Assembly (NCBI RefSeq): GCF_003112575.1
Contig: NZ_BEWC01000002.1
Coordinates: 806,001 to 870,000 of the forward strand
Direction of reading: 5' to 3'
Length of the DNA: 64,000 nucleotides
Origin: Streptomyces ardesiacus
GTDB taxonomy: Bacteria > Actinomycetota > Actinomycetes > Streptomycetales > Streptomycetaceae
The notes beneath the pieces were generated by a model that saw only the letters and a list, made by a program, of their open reading frames with translations, was not told the origin of the DNA and did no database searches. A program made the translations under genes and the position numbers. Positions 53,221 through 64,000 of this stretch are shown in pieces; position 1 is the stretch's first letter, and the number at the start of each line of letters is the position of its first letter.

Positions 53221-53951
53221 GGGGTCGGCGTCTCCAGGGCGTAGCCCACGCCGTGCACGGTGCGGATGCGCTCGGCGCCGATCTTGCGGCGCAGCGCCTT
53301 GATGTGGCTGTCCACGGTCCGGGTGCCGGAGGCGTCCGCCCAGTCCCAGACCTCGGCGAGCAGCTGCTCGCGGGAGAGCACCGCGCGGGGGGTGTTCGCC
53401 AGGCAGACCAGCAGGTCGAACTCGGTCGGCGTGAGGTGCACGTCCTCGCTGCGCACCCGCACCCGGCGCTGCGCGTGGTCGATCTCCAGCTCGCCCAGGC
53501 GCAGGATGCCGCTGCGCGGGGTCGAGGCGGCCACCACGGCCCGCTCGACCCGCCGCAGCAGCACGTGCACGCGGGCGGCCAGCTCGCGCATCGAGAACGG
53601 CTTGGTCATGTAGTCGTCGGCGCCCACGCCGAGGCCGACCAGCATGTCCGTCTCGTCGTCGCGCGCGGTGAGCATCAGCACCGGCACCGGCCGCTGGGCC
53701 TGCACGCGGCGGCAGACCTCCAGGCCGTCGAAGCCGGGCAGCATGATGTCGAGGATGAGCAGGTCGGGCTGCCACGCCTCGGCCGTGTCGACGGCGGACG
53801 GACCGTCGCCCGCCGTCTGCACCAGGAATCCCTCGGCGCGCAGGCGGGTCGCGATGGCGTCCACGATCGTCTGATCGTCCTCGACCACCAGGACCCGGCG
53901 CTGGGCGCCCTGGGTGGCCGTGCCGTTGTGGGAGGTCTGTGTCTGCTCCAT
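53217..53951 (-). CDS. OmpR/PhoB-family response regulator
   Basis: This 244-residue protein has a receiver domain (residues 18-135). The acidic pair is EDD, the phospho-acceptor Asp lies in LLILDIMLPG, the Thr in MLTARDD and the Lys in MTKPFS. It is followed by a winged-helix DNA-binding domain (TPTEFDLLVCLANTP ... TVDSHIKALRRKIG). It is encoded just before its kinase with a four-base overlap. AGGGGCGGG precedes the ATG. The target genes are unknown. Confidence 0.94.
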   Translation of the reverse strand: MEQTQTSHNGTATQGAQRRVLVVEDDQTIVDAIATRLRAEGFLVQTAGDGPSAVDTAEAWQPDLLILDIMLPGFDGLEVCRRVQAQRPVPVLMLTARDDETDMLVGLGVGADDYMTKPFSMRELAARVHVLLRRVERAVVAASTPRSGILRLGELEIDHAQRRVRVRSEDVHLTPTEFDLLVCLANTPRAVLSREQLLAEVWDWADASGTRTVDSHIKALRRKIGAERIRTVHGVGYALETPTP

Positions 53952-54064
53952 CGCCCGCCCCTGAGGTGTGCTTTCCGGAATCCGTGGGGTGATCCCATGA
54001 CTGCGCTTGACGCTTGAATGATCCGCGCCAGGGCAGCAGCGTACGGGGAGTCACCGCGCCTTTG

Positions 54065-54763
54065 CTATCCAGGCCCGACGCCGATGTGCACGACGTCCGG
54101 AACGCCCCGGGCAACGGGGATCTCTTCGGTACGCACCTGCTGGAAACCGGCATTACGCAAGGTTTCTTCGAATTCCGGAGAGGGCTGCGCGGACCATACG
54201 GCCAGCACCCCGCCGGGCCTCAACAGCCGTGCGCAGCCCGCCAGTCCGGACGGCGCGTACAGCCCGTCGTTGCCCTCGGTGACGGTCCACCCGGGGCCGT
54301 TGTCGATGTCGAGGCACAGGGCGTCGTACGTGTCGGAAGTCTCATTGACGTACTCGACCAGGTCCGCCTCGACGATCTCCGCGCGGGGGTCGGCCAGCGC
54401 GTCGGCGGAGAGCGCGGCCAGGGGGCCGGTGCGGTGCCAGTCGATGATGGCGGGCTCGCGTTCGACGACCGCGATCCGGCCCCAGCGGGGGTCGGCGGCC
54501 GCGTGGACGAGGGAGAAGCCGACGCCGAGTCCGCCGACGAGCAGATGCGGCGCGATCCGCCCGCCGGAGGCGGCCAGCGCGTCGGCCGCCGCGTCGATCA
54601 GGCGCCGCTCCGAACGCCCGTCGGAGGTGTCCATCAGGAAGCAGCCGTTCGCGATGATCTGCAGGAGGGGTCCGTGCCGGCGCAGGACCACCTCGCCGTA
54701 CGGACCCTCGCGGCGGTCCAGCACCTCGGGGGCGTCGGGGTCGTGGTGAGAGGTGAGGGGCAT
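54065..54763 (-). CDS. Spermidine synthase-like protein
   Basis: This 232-residue protein has the spermidine synthase/methyltransferase fold: LLVGGLGVGFSLVHA (nucleotide-binding glycine loop), AVVEREPAIIDW (acidic residue after strand 2), and DALCLDIDNGPGW. It lacks the N-terminal beta domain typical of SpeE (about 50 residues shorter), so it may be a methyltransferase-like relative rather than a true polyamine synthase. AGGATGGG precedes the ATG. It is divergent from lon, with 176 bases between. Confidence 0.8.
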   Translation of the reverse strand: MPLTSHHDPDAPEVLDRREGPYGEVVLRRHGPLLQIIANGCFLMDTSDGRSERRLIDAAADALAASGGRIAPHLLVGGLGVGFSLVHAAADPRWGRIAVVEREPAIIDWHRTGPLAALSADALADPRAEIVEADLVEYVNETSDTYDALCLDIDNGPGWTVTEGNDGLYAPSGLAGCARLLRPGGVLAVWSAQPSPEFEETLRNAGFQQVRTEEIPVARGVPDVVHIGVGPG

Positions 54764-54898
54764 CGGCCCATCCTGGCACCCGCCCGGCGCAGGAATGCCG
54801 CTCGGTCCGGCGGTGCTGTCCCGTGGGCGGGAGGCGCCCCCGGCGCATGATCGCTCAGAGCGAACACGGTGGGGGGAACAATCCCGGGCTCGCTTTCA

Positions 54899-54917
54899 TT
54901 GAGTCGATGTAACTCAA
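54899..54917 (+). promoter_or_regulatory. HAIR element (HspR operator) upstream of lon
   Basis: TTGAGT-N7-ACTCAA is a perfect inverted repeat 23-41 bases upstream of the lon start codon. It matches the core of the HspR-associated inverted repeat (consensus CTTGAGT-N7-ACTCAAG); only the outermost base on each side differs. HspR is the actinobacterial heat-shock repressor, and lon is a known member of its regulon in Streptomyces. Confidence 0.9.
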
Positions 54918-54939
54918 CTTGACTGCCGAAGGGGAGATC

Positions 54940-57363
<2,424 letters not shown>

Positions 57364-57388
57364 CGGGCGCGGCCGGACGAGGAAAGGG

Positions 57389-57422
57389 GAAGGCCCGGAC
57401 TCCGCTCGGAGTCCGGGCCTTC
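57389..57422. terminator. Bidirectional terminator, lon/GH25 gene
   Basis: A perfect 15-bp stem with a GCTC loop lies between two convergent genes. Confidence 0.85.
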
Positions 57423-57442
57423 GCCGCGCGCGGGGCGGGGTG

Positions 57443-58270
57443 TCAGCCGTTGGCGAGGGCCTGGACGCGGTCCAGCGCGCCGTTGAACTTGTTGTGGTCG
57501 CCGACCGTCGGGCCGGACGACGTGTACTGCCACATCGTGTAGTAGCCCCAGCCGGCCGGCAGCGTGCCCACCGTCGAGGCGTACCGGGCGACCCACAGCG
57601 GGTTGTTGGCGGCGAAGCCGCCGTAGTTGCCGGTGCACTGGGTCCACCAGCTCGTGGCCGTGTAGATCACGGCGTCCCGGCCGGTGCGGGCCTTGTACGT
57701 GTTCAGGAAGTCGCTGATCCAGGACACCATCGCGCTCTGCGACTTGCCGTAGCAGGTGGCGCCGTAGGGGTTCCACTCGATGTCGAGCGCGCCCGGCAGC
57801 GTCTTGCCGTCCTTGGACCAGCCGCCGCCGTGGTCGACGAAGTAGTTGGCCTGCGCGGCGCCGCTCGTCGTGTCCGGGGTGGCGAAGTGGTACGAGCCGC
57901 GGATCATGCCGACGTTGTAGGAGCCGTTGTACTGCTGGGCGAAGTAGGGGTTGGTGTAGTACGTCCCCTCGGTGGCCTTGACGTAGGCCCACTTGACCCC
58001 GCTGTTCCACAGGGTCGACCAGGCCACGTTGCCCTGGTGGCTGGAGACGTCCACGCCCTCGGTCTGGGCCGCGCGGCCCGGGACGGGGGTGCCGTGTTCG
58101 CCGTCGTGGGCCGCGACGCCCATGCCCATGTGGGCCGAGCCGCGGGGCGGGACGTCCGCGGACGACGCGGCGTCGGCGGGAAGGGTGAACACGAGGGAGA
58201 ACGCGGCGAGCAGGATCCCGGTGACGGCGAAGCGCCGGCCACGGACCGATCCGGGTCTGTGCACGAGCAT
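57443..58270 (-). CDS. Secreted GH25 muramidase (lysozyme)
   Basis: This 275-residue protein has a signal peptide: basic VRGRRF, hydrophobic core (residues 15-30), likely cleavage after ADAA near residue 35. The mature part is a glycoside hydrolase family 25 domain. The catalytic acids lie in GVDVSSHQG (Asp74) and ALDIEW (Asp163, Glu165). GH25 enzymes (cellosyl type) cut beta-1,4 bonds between N-acetylmuramic acid and N-acetylglucosamine. The ATG has GGAGG 7 bases upstream. Residues 36-70 are a linker. It may act in growth-related wall remodelling or in attack on other bacteria. Confidence 0.93.
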   Translation of the reverse strand: MLVHRPGSVRGRRFAVTGILLAAFSLVFTLPADAASSADVPPRGSAHMGMGVAAHDGEHGTPVPGRAAQTEGVDVSSHQGNVAWSTLWNSGVKWAYVKATEGTYYTNPYFAQQYNGSYNVGMIRGSYHFATPDTTSGAAQANYFVDHGGGWSKDGKTLPGALDIEWNPYGATCYGKSQSAMVSWISDFLNTYKARTGRDAVIYTATSWWTQCTGNYGGFAANNPLWVARYASTVGTLPAGWGYYTMWQYTSSGPTVGDHNKFNGALDRVQALANG

Positions 58271-58516
58271 GACGTGCCTCCGATGGCTCGGTGGTGCTCG
58301 GTGGGGGATGCGCTGGTGGGGAGAACCCCGGGATGGCGTGCGCATGCCATCCGGGGGTCCGGTGAAGACTCTACGCACGTAGAACGAGGGGTGGGAAGAG
58401 GGACCGGCGGCCGCCGTTGGTCTAAGCCTGCGAAATACTTGGCGAGCTGCGGCGATGGCGGCCGGCGGCGGAAACTTTCAGGACCGGAAAACCCAGAAAA
58501 CGAGGCAGGGGCTGAC

Positions 58517-59011
58517 GTGCACGAAGACGCGAACGGCGGCGGTCACGGAGCTGAATCCCACCTGTCCGGCAGCGGTGTGCACCAGCCGGAGTTCCTCGCC
58601 CTGGAACGGGAGATGACGGTCCTGCTGCGGCGGGCCCGGGCCAACCAGGGCGAGATGGCCCGGGAGGTCCACCCCGACCTGGAGTCGTCCGCGTACGGAC
58701 TGCTGGTCCGGCTCGGCGAGAGCGGCGGCCAGCGCGCCACCGACCTCGCCGCCTTCATCGGCGTCGGCAAGGCGACGATGTCCCGCCAGCTGCGCGCCCT
58801 GGAGGAACTCGGGCTCGTCGCCCGCGAGCCCGACCCCGCCGACGGCCGGGCCTGGCTGGTCACGCTCACCCCCGAGGGCCAGGAACGCGTCGGCCGGGTC
58901 CGCGAGGCGCGCCGCGCCCGGTACGCCCGCCGGCTCGCCGACTGGGACCGGCGCGAGGTGACCGAACTGGCCCGGCTGCTGCACGAACTCAATCGGGGGA
59001 TGGAGAAGTAG
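58517..59011 (+). CDS. MarR-family transcription regulator
   Basis: This 164-residue MarR protein has the winged helix-turn-helix with GQRATDLAAFIGVGKATMSRQLRALEELGLV, and the wing as DPADGRAWLVTLTPEG. The end helices form the dimer interface. A disordered leader of about 20 residues (EDANGGGHGAESH) precedes the fold. The start is a GTG with AGGGG five bases upstream. It is divergent from the muramidase gene with 245 bases between, so it may regulate that gene or itself. The ligand is unknown. Confidence 0.87.
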   Translation: MHEDANGGGHGAESHLSGSGVHQPEFLALEREMTVLLRRARANQGEMAREVHPDLESSAYGLLVRLGESGGQRATDLAAFIGVGKATMSRQLRALEELGLVAREPDPADGRAWLVTLTPEGQERVGRVREARRARYARRLADWDRREVTELARLLHELNRGMEK

Positions 59012-59054
59012 CACCTCGCCGGGCCGGGCAGGCCGGGCGGGGCGGGGCGGGGCT

Positions 59055-59846
59055 TCACAACTCGGCGTAGACCACCGTCGCGTCGTCGTGCGTCTTGCCG
59101 CGCCCGAGGAACGCCCGCTCACCCGCCGCGTCCGCCCGCTCCAGCTCCCGCACCCGGTCCACCAGGGCCTGCGCGCCCTGCTTGCGCACCAGTGCCAGGC
59201 AGTCCGCCCAGTCGCCCTCGCCGAACGTCTCCACCCACCGCGCGGCCCCGTCCGTCAGCGCCACCAGCGTCCGCACCTCCTCACGAGGCAGCGTCCCCGT
59301 CACCGCCCGCGCCGCCACCGAGGGATCGGCCGCCGCGGTGAAGAAACCGCCCTCCTTGTTGCGCAGGCGGGCGTCGACCATCGCGTCGGTCGCCAGCGCC
59401 GAGCGGGGCAGCCGGGCCAGCCGGTCGTCCAGGACCGGCGTGACGGTGCCGTCGGGGGCCTCCAGGAGCAGGGCGGAGTCGGACAGGACCAGGTACTCGA
59501 CCGCCGCCGGGGACCAGCGGGCGAGGACGACGGTCGCCTGCGGCGTGCGCGGGTGAGAAAGGTCACAGGTGTCGGCGTGCGCCGCCGCGGTACGGGCAAC
59601 GGCACGGGACAGGACCTCGACGAGGGGGAGATCCGGGAGTGAAACGGTCAGTTCGGTCAGTGCGCCACCCAGGCGCGCCGTGAACCAGGGCACGGAATGC
59701 AGACATCCCGTCGCGGTCCGTGGCGGGGTCACGCCGTCCAGCACGACGAGCGAACCACCCCGTCCCGAGGCCGGTAGTCCGACGCTCGCGAAGTCCTCGT
59801 TGGGCCGTTCGGCGAGGCCTGGTTCCGAGACGAGTTCCGTACGCAT
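59055..59846 (-). CDS. PP2C-like protein phosphatase
   Basis: This 263-residue protein has PP2C-type metal-binding motifs: RPNEDFASV, VVLDGVTPP, ALTDGAARW and HDDATVVYAEL. These form the two-metal centre that hydrolyses phospho-Ser/Thr. The usual DGxxG motif is altered to DGVTP, and the fold is short. It may be active on a specific target, or regulatory. The ATG at 59846 is chosen; a GTG at 59861 lies closer to a G-rich site and would add five residues. It is convergent with the MarR gene by 43 bases. Confidence 0.78.
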   Translation of the reverse strand: MRTELVSEPGLAERPNEDFASVGLPASGRGGSLVVLDGVTPPRTATGCLHSVPWFTARLGGALTELTVSLPDLPLVEVLSRAVARTAAAHADTCDLSHPRTPQATVVLARWSPAAVEYLVLSDSALLLEAPDGTVTPVLDDRLARLPRSALATDAMVDARLRNKEGGFFTAAADPSVAARAVTGTLPREEVRTLVALTDGAARWVETFGEGDWADCLALVRKQGAQALVDRVRELERADAAGERAFLGRGKTHDDATVVYAEL

Positions 59847-60295
59847 CCGGCCAGTCTGCACGACCCCTTCACGGCCTTCGCACGAGGCTGGCATCTTCCC
59901 CGGATTCTCCCGGAATCGACGCGGCGGCGCAGGTCAGGCGCCGGATTTGGGGTGGAATTCGGTCCCCGGGCGGCACGTGGCGGCACATAGTGCCACCGCC
60001 GCTCGCAGACGTCCAACCGGCTCGCCGGGCGACCGCCCGGCACGAGCCGGGGGAACTTGCCCCTCAACTCCCCTCCGGGGTTCACTCCTTCGGGTGGCGG
60101 GTCGGATGATGCGCGCTCACCGCCCACCGGCACTGGGAGGGTCGGGAACCGGTGGGGGCCCTGCCCCGCTCACGCGGTCTCCCCGCCCGACGCGCTGCCG
60201 GCGGACGGGCGGCCCAGCGTCCGGCGGAGGGTGGACGCGCCCCCGACCGGCCAGTTGACGGAGCGCCACCCGGCCCACGGGTACACGAGTCAGGA
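59847..60295. other. Intergenic region upstream of the conservon
   Basis: About 450 bases between divergent genes, presumably with both promoters. Frames here give Arg/Pro-rich peptides and no supported gene. No clear operator or RNA gene. Confidence 0.5.
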
Positions 60296-63200
60296 ATGCG
60301 AGCACCGGTGCAGAAGACGCGGCCTCGTCGCACAGGCAAGCAGACGGCCCCCGCGGGGAGCGCGGAGCACACCTCCGGCACCGCCGGGAACTCCACCCCT
60401 CCGCCGCCGGAGGCACCCGTCGGCAAGGGGCGTCCCACCCACGTACGCAACCGCCTGATCGTCGCCGTGGCGGTCGTGGCGGCCGCCGTCGCCGGGGCGG
60501 GAGCGCCCTCGGTCCTGGCCGCCTCCGGGCAACTGCACGACTCCCAGGAACTGGTGACGCTCGCCGAGCAGACCCAGGGCGCGCTGACCCTCGCCCACTC
60601 CCTCGCCGACGAGCGCGACGAGGTCACCCCTTACATCGCGGCCGGCCGCCCCAAGTCCAAGGCGCCCTCCGAGCAGCGCAGCGCCCGCGTCGACCGCCAG
60701 GTCGAGGAACTGCGCACCGACCCCGACATGCCCGCCTCCCTGCGCGAGGACCTCGACGCCGTCGCGGCGCTGCGCCGGGCGGCCCTCAGCGGCAAGAGCA
60801 CCGCGCTGGAGGCCCACGAGGCGTACTCGGAGGCGATCACCGAACTCCACGCCCTGGCCGAGAAGCTGGGCGAGGAGATGCCGCCCCGCGCGGGCGCCGG
60901 CGCGTACGCCCTCGCCGAACTGGACACCGCCGTCCAGCAGGCCGCCGCCACCCGCGGTCTGCTGCTCGCGGCCCTCAACGTGCCCAGCACCACCCAGACC
61001 GTCATCGACCCGATCACCGGCCTGCCGACCGAGACGTCGACCGCCTCGGAGGCCGACGCCAAGCAGCGCGACGCGCTCTCCGCCGCCGCCCAGCAGGCCC
61101 GGGTCCGCTCCGACGCCGCCCTCGCCGACTTCCGCGAGGGCGCCCCCAAGGAGGCGCGGAGCAGCTTCGACGCCACCGTCGCCGGGCCCGACGTGAACAG
61201 CGCCGAGAAGTACCTCGCCGGCCTCACCGACGAGCCGACGCTCTCCGACGGCGACCTGCGCACCAGCACCAAGCGGCTGGACGCCGCGCTCTCCGCCCGC
61301 GTCGACGCGATGCGCGGCGCGGAGTCCGCCCTGTACGAGAAGCGCGTCAAGGCGCTGGAGCAGCTCCGCGACGACGACGTCACCGCGCTGGAGATCCGGA
61401 TCGCCGTCCTCGGCGCCCTCGTCCTGCTCGCCGTCGGCATCGCCACCGCCCTGGCCCGCACCCTCACCCGCCCGCTGTCGGTCCTGCGCCGGGGCTCGGC
61501 CCGGCTGGCCGGCGCGGAGGACCCGACGGCCGAGGAGCCGGTCGCCTTCACCGGCCGCAACGACGAGTTCGCGCAGGTCGTCCGCTCCGTCAACGCCCTG
61601 CACGCGCACGCCGCCACGCTCGCCGGACGGGTCGCCACGCTGGAGTCCGACCGCAAGCACCTCGTCGGCCAGCGGCAGAAGATGGCCGACGCCCGCGAGG
61701 AACTGCGCGCCGAACTCGCCGAGTCGGCCGCCCGGCTCGAGACGGTGCGCAAGAGCATCGGCTCCACCTTCGTCAGCCTCGCGCTGCGCACCCTCGGCCT
61801 GGTCGAGCGGCAACTCGCCGTCATCGAGAACCTGGAGGAGCGCGAGCAGGACCCGGACCGGCTCGCCACCCTGTTCAAGCTCGACCACTTCGCCACGGTC
61901 ATGCGCCGGCACAGCGAGAACCTCCTCGTCCTCGCCGGCACCGAGCACGTCCAGCACAGCGCCTCGCCGGTGCCGCTGGTCGACGTGGTCCGGGCCGCGG
62001 TCAGCGAGATCGAGCGGTACGAGCGGGTGCGGATCGCCGCGCTGCCGCCGCACGCCCACGTGGCCGGGTTCGCCGCCGACGACCTCTCCCACCTGCTGGC
62101 CGAACTGCTGGAGAACGCCACCTCCTTCTCGCCGCCCGACCTGCCCGTCGAGGTCTCCGGCTGGCTGCTGGAGAACGGCGAGGTGATGCTCTCCGTCCAG
62201 GACGAGGGCATCGGCATGACGACCGAACGCCTCCAGCGGCTCAACGCCCGCCTCACCGACTTCGACCCGGAGGCGCCGTACGAGCGGGAGGGCGAGGAGG
62301 GCGAGGACGGCCTCGGGCTCGGCCTCTACGTCGTCGCCCGGCTCGCCCACCGGCACGGGGCGCGGGTGCGGCTGCGGGAGCAGAAGCAGGGCGGCGTCGC
62401 GGCCGTCGTCGTGCTCCCCTCCCCGCTTCTCGCGGAGGCCCCGCCGGCCGCGCTGGCCCCGACCGTGCCGGTGTCCGACGGCACCGGTTCCTTCACGCTG
62501 CCCGGCGCGGACGCGGAGGCCAACTCCAACGTCCTGCACGGGCGGGCGGAGAAGGCGGAACAGGCGGCCCCGGGCGCCGGCGAGGACCCCGCCCCGGACC
62601 AGGAGCCCGGCACCGACCCGCTGGTGGCCTCGGCGGAGGAAGCCGTACGCCGCGCCGAGGCGGAGGCGTCCGGCGGGGAACCGGGGAAGGACACGCCCCT
62701 CGCGGAGCAGGAGCAGGAGCAGGAGTGGGACCGGGACCGGGACGAGGCCGGCGCCGACGTCGCCGCCACGCAACCGGTGCCGTCGGACGCCCCGGACGCC
62801 CCGGAGACCGCCGGCCGGGCCACCGCGAGCCCGGAGCGCCAGGGCGGCGCGACCACGGACCCGGCACCCGCGCGCGCCGAGGACCCGGGTGCGGACGACG
62901 CCACCCGCCCGGCGGCCCCCGGCCGCCCCGAGGCCCCCGCACCGGACCGGCAGACCGCACAGGCGGACCGGCCCGCCCCGCAGGAGCCCCGCCGGGACGC
63001 GGCGGCCCCCGGGGACGGTGCCGCCCCCGGCAGCGACCTCCCCGACGACGCCACGATGGCGCTCTTCCTCCCGGCCCTCGCCGCCCCCGAGAACCGGCCG
63101 GAGCCCGCCTCCGACCCGTACGCCATCGGTCCCGATGCCCACGCCCGCACCCCGGACGAGGGCGCGGCGCGCACGCCGGACGACGCACCGGACCCGGCGG

Positions 63201-63556
63201 AGGGACCCGGCACTCCCGCCGAGTCGGACACCCCGCAGGCGCCCGGCGCGGACGCCGGACCGGGACCGCGTGCCGAACCCGAACCGCCCGCCGAGCCTGT
63301 CACCGACAAGGGCCTGCCCAAGCGGACCCCGAAGCTCACCACCCCCGCCGCGGTGCCGCACCCGCGCACGTCGGGGTCCGTGGACGCCGACGCGCTCCGC
63401 CGGCGCCTGGGCGGGTTCCGCCGGGGGGCGGAGGCCGGCCGCCGGGACGTGGAGGCGGAGATCGCCGACCGCACCGGAGCGAACCGGACGCCGGAGACCG
63501 CGGCGGACACAACCGAAGAAGCAACGGGGGGCACTGTCGAGGAGGCAAGCAGTTGA
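60296..63556 (+). CDS. CvnA-type sensor kinase of a conservon
   Basis: This 1086-residue membrane sensor has a basic Pro-rich cytoplasmic tail, helix 1 (about 53-72), and an external nitrate/nitrite-sensor-like all-alpha domain (about 78-360, with PSTTQTVIDPITGLP). Helix 2 (about 365-388) precedes a HAMP segment. The ATPase domain has LAELLENATSFSP, VQDEGIGM and GLGLGLYV. No standard phospho-His helix is evident, as usual for conservon kinases. From about residue 720 the protein is a disordered acidic Ala/Pro/Glu tail of about 360 residues. The first protein of a cvn operon works with a Roadblock protein, DUF742 and a small GTPase. The TTG of the next gene overlaps its stop. Confidence 0.87.
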   Translation: MRAPVQKTRPRRTGKQTAPAGSAEHTSGTAGNSTPPPPEAPVGKGRPTHVRNRLIVAVAVVAAAVAGAGAPSVLAASGQLHDSQELVTLAEQTQGALTLAHSLADERDEVTPYIAAGRPKSKAPSEQRSARVDRQVEELRTDPDMPASLREDLDAVAALRRAALSGKSTALEAHEAYSEAITELHALAEKLGEEMPPRAGAGAYALAELDTAVQQAAATRGLLLAALNVPSTTQTVIDPITGLPTETSTASEADAKQRDALSAAAQQARVRSDAALADFREGAPKEARSSFDATVAGPDVNSAEKYLAGLTDEPTLSDGDLRTSTKRLDAALSARVDAMRGAESALYEKRVKALEQLRDDDVTALEIRIAVLGALVLLAVGIATALARTLTRPLSVLRRGSARLAGAEDPTAEEPVAFTGRNDEFAQVVRSVNALHAHAATLAGRVATLESDRKHLVGQRQKMADAREELRAELAESAARLETVRKSIGSTFVSLALRTLGLVERQLAVIENLEEREQDPDRLATLFKLDHFATVMRRHSENLLVLAGTEHVQHSASPVPLVDVVRAAVSEIERYERVRIAALPPHAHVAGFAADDLSHLLAELLENATSFSPPDLPVEVSGWLLENGEVMLSVQDEGIGMTTERLQRLNARLTDFDPEAPYEREGEEGEDGLGLGLYVVARLAHRHGARVRLREQKQGGVAAVVVLPSPLLAEAPPAALAPTVPVSDGTGSFTLPGADAEANSNVLHGRAEKAEQAAPGAGEDPAPDQEPGTDPLVASAEEAVRRAEAEASGGEPGKDTPLAEQEQEQEWDRDRDEAGADVAATQPVPSDAPDAPETAGRATASPERQGGATTDPAPARAEDPGADDATRPAAPGRPEAPAPDRQTAQADRPAPQEPRRDAAAPGDGAAPGSDLPDDATMALFLPALAAPENRPEPASDPYAIGPDAHARTPDEGAARTPDDAPDPAEGPGTPAESDTPQAPGADAGPGPRAEPEPPAEPVTDKGLPKRTPKLTTPAAVPHPRTSGSVDADALRRRLGGFRRGAEAGRRDVEAEIADRTGANRTPETAADTTEEATGGTVEEASS

Positions 63557-64000
63557 CCGCTCCCAGTACCTTCGGACTGAGCAGTGAAGCCCGCAATCTC
63601 CACTGGCTGCTGACCAACCTCGTCGAGGAGGTGCCCGGCATCCGGTCGGTCGCCGTGGTCTCCTCCGACGGGCTCCTGCTCCTGTCCTCCGACCCCGGCC
63701 GCAACGAGGAGGCCCGGCAGGTCCGCGAGACCCGGACGGGCCCGCGCGGCTCGGCCGCCGACCTCGCCACCGTCGTCTCCGGCGTGGGCAGCCTGACCGT
63801 CGGCGCCGCCCGGCTGATGGACTTCGGCACCGTGAAGCACACGATGGTCACGATGGACGAGGGCAGCCTGTTCGTCATGTCGATCAGCGACGGCTCGCTG
63901 CTCGGCGTGCACGGCTCCGCGGAGTGCGACATGAGCGTCGTGGCGTACCACATGGCGCTCTTCGTCGGCCGCGCCGGCCACGTCCTGACCCCCGAACTCC
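63553..64000 (+). CDS. CvnB-type Roadblock/LC7 protein, 3' truncated
   Basis: The frame runs off the window end after about 149 residues. A Roadblock/LC7 fold is clear (LSSEARNLHWLLTNLVEEVPGIRSVAVVSSDGLLLLSS ... VGSLTVGAARL). In conservons this protein regulates the small GTPase encoded later (MglB-like role). The TTG start at 63553 overlaps the cvnA stop codon (TTGA) and has GGAGG 7 bases upstream. The order cvnA-cvnB shows that the window ends inside a conservon. Confidence 0.9.
   Translation, partial: MTAPSTFGLSSEARNLHWLLTNLVEEVPGIRSVAVVSSDGLLLLSSDPGRNEEARQVRETRTGPRGSAADLATVVSGVGSLTVGAARLMDFGTVKHTMVTMDEGSLFVMSISDGSLLGVHGSAECDMSVVAYHMALFVGRAGHVLTPEL

Overview
The window looks like a piece of a Streptomyces chromosome. 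It is very GC-rich with strong third-position G/C bias, starts are often GTG or TTG, and several genes are Streptomyces hallmarks: wblE, a sigB-like stress sigma factor with its anti-sigma factor, eshA, Ni-superoxide dismutase sodN with sodX, alpha-ketoglutarate decarboxylase kgd, lon and the beginning of a conservon. From memory, the gene order follows the core region around SCO5239-SCO5290 of S. coelicolor. I could not run an alignment.

Layout. 1-9.1 kb: the end of a PdtaS-type sensor kinase, wblE, a lipid kinase, a small membrane protein, the coupled anti-sigma/sigma pair, a UBP zinc finger, a CPA1 antiporter, a PLP enzyme and an amidase. 9.4-12.1 kb: an encapsulin locus, with EshA (a family 2B shell protein carrying an internal cyclic-nucleotide-binding-like domain) followed by a polyprenyl diphosphate synthase whose disordered N-terminus looks like a cargo-loading tail. 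12.6-24.7 kb: housekeeping and stress genes (reductase, sodN/sodX, CGNR regulator, methyltransferase, an amino-acid ABC transporter, malic enzyme, oxidoreductase, a possibly leaderless HTH gene with a Clp-N-domain protein, and PadR with a DUF4097 protein).

25.5-47.9 kb: a co-oriented block of 13 genes and the most unusual part of the window. It combines two NTP-driven signalling modules with a RiPP pathway. Module A has a Trypco1-type protein, a trypsin-like protease fused to a VMAP-type C-terminus, a MoxR ATPase and a SAV_2336-type vWA protein. These lead into a FxSxx-COOH-type RiPP set: precursor fxsA, radical SAM/SPASM enzyme fxsB with an odd low-complexity tail, and an HExxH enzyme. Module B is a TIR-NB-ARC-TPR receptor-like protein, a second Trypco1-type protein, a ChlI-like ATPase, a ChlD-like vWA protein, a CHAT caspase-like protease and a second, larger TIR-NB-ARC-TPR protein. 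Many joints are 1-8 nt overlaps, which suggests translational coupling, and the block ends at a 19-bp hairpin. The parts resemble a eukaryotic NLR/protease system: sensors, switch ATPases, vWA adaptors and two protease effectors. A defence, cell-death or developmental role is inference.

48-64 kb: convergent kgd, a two-component system, a spermidine-synthase-like protein, lon under a HAIR (HspR) operator, a secreted GH25 muramidase, a MarR regulator, a PP2C-like phosphatase, and the start of a conservon (cvnA plus the truncated cvnB). I found no tRNA, rRNA, CRISPR array, transposase or integrase.
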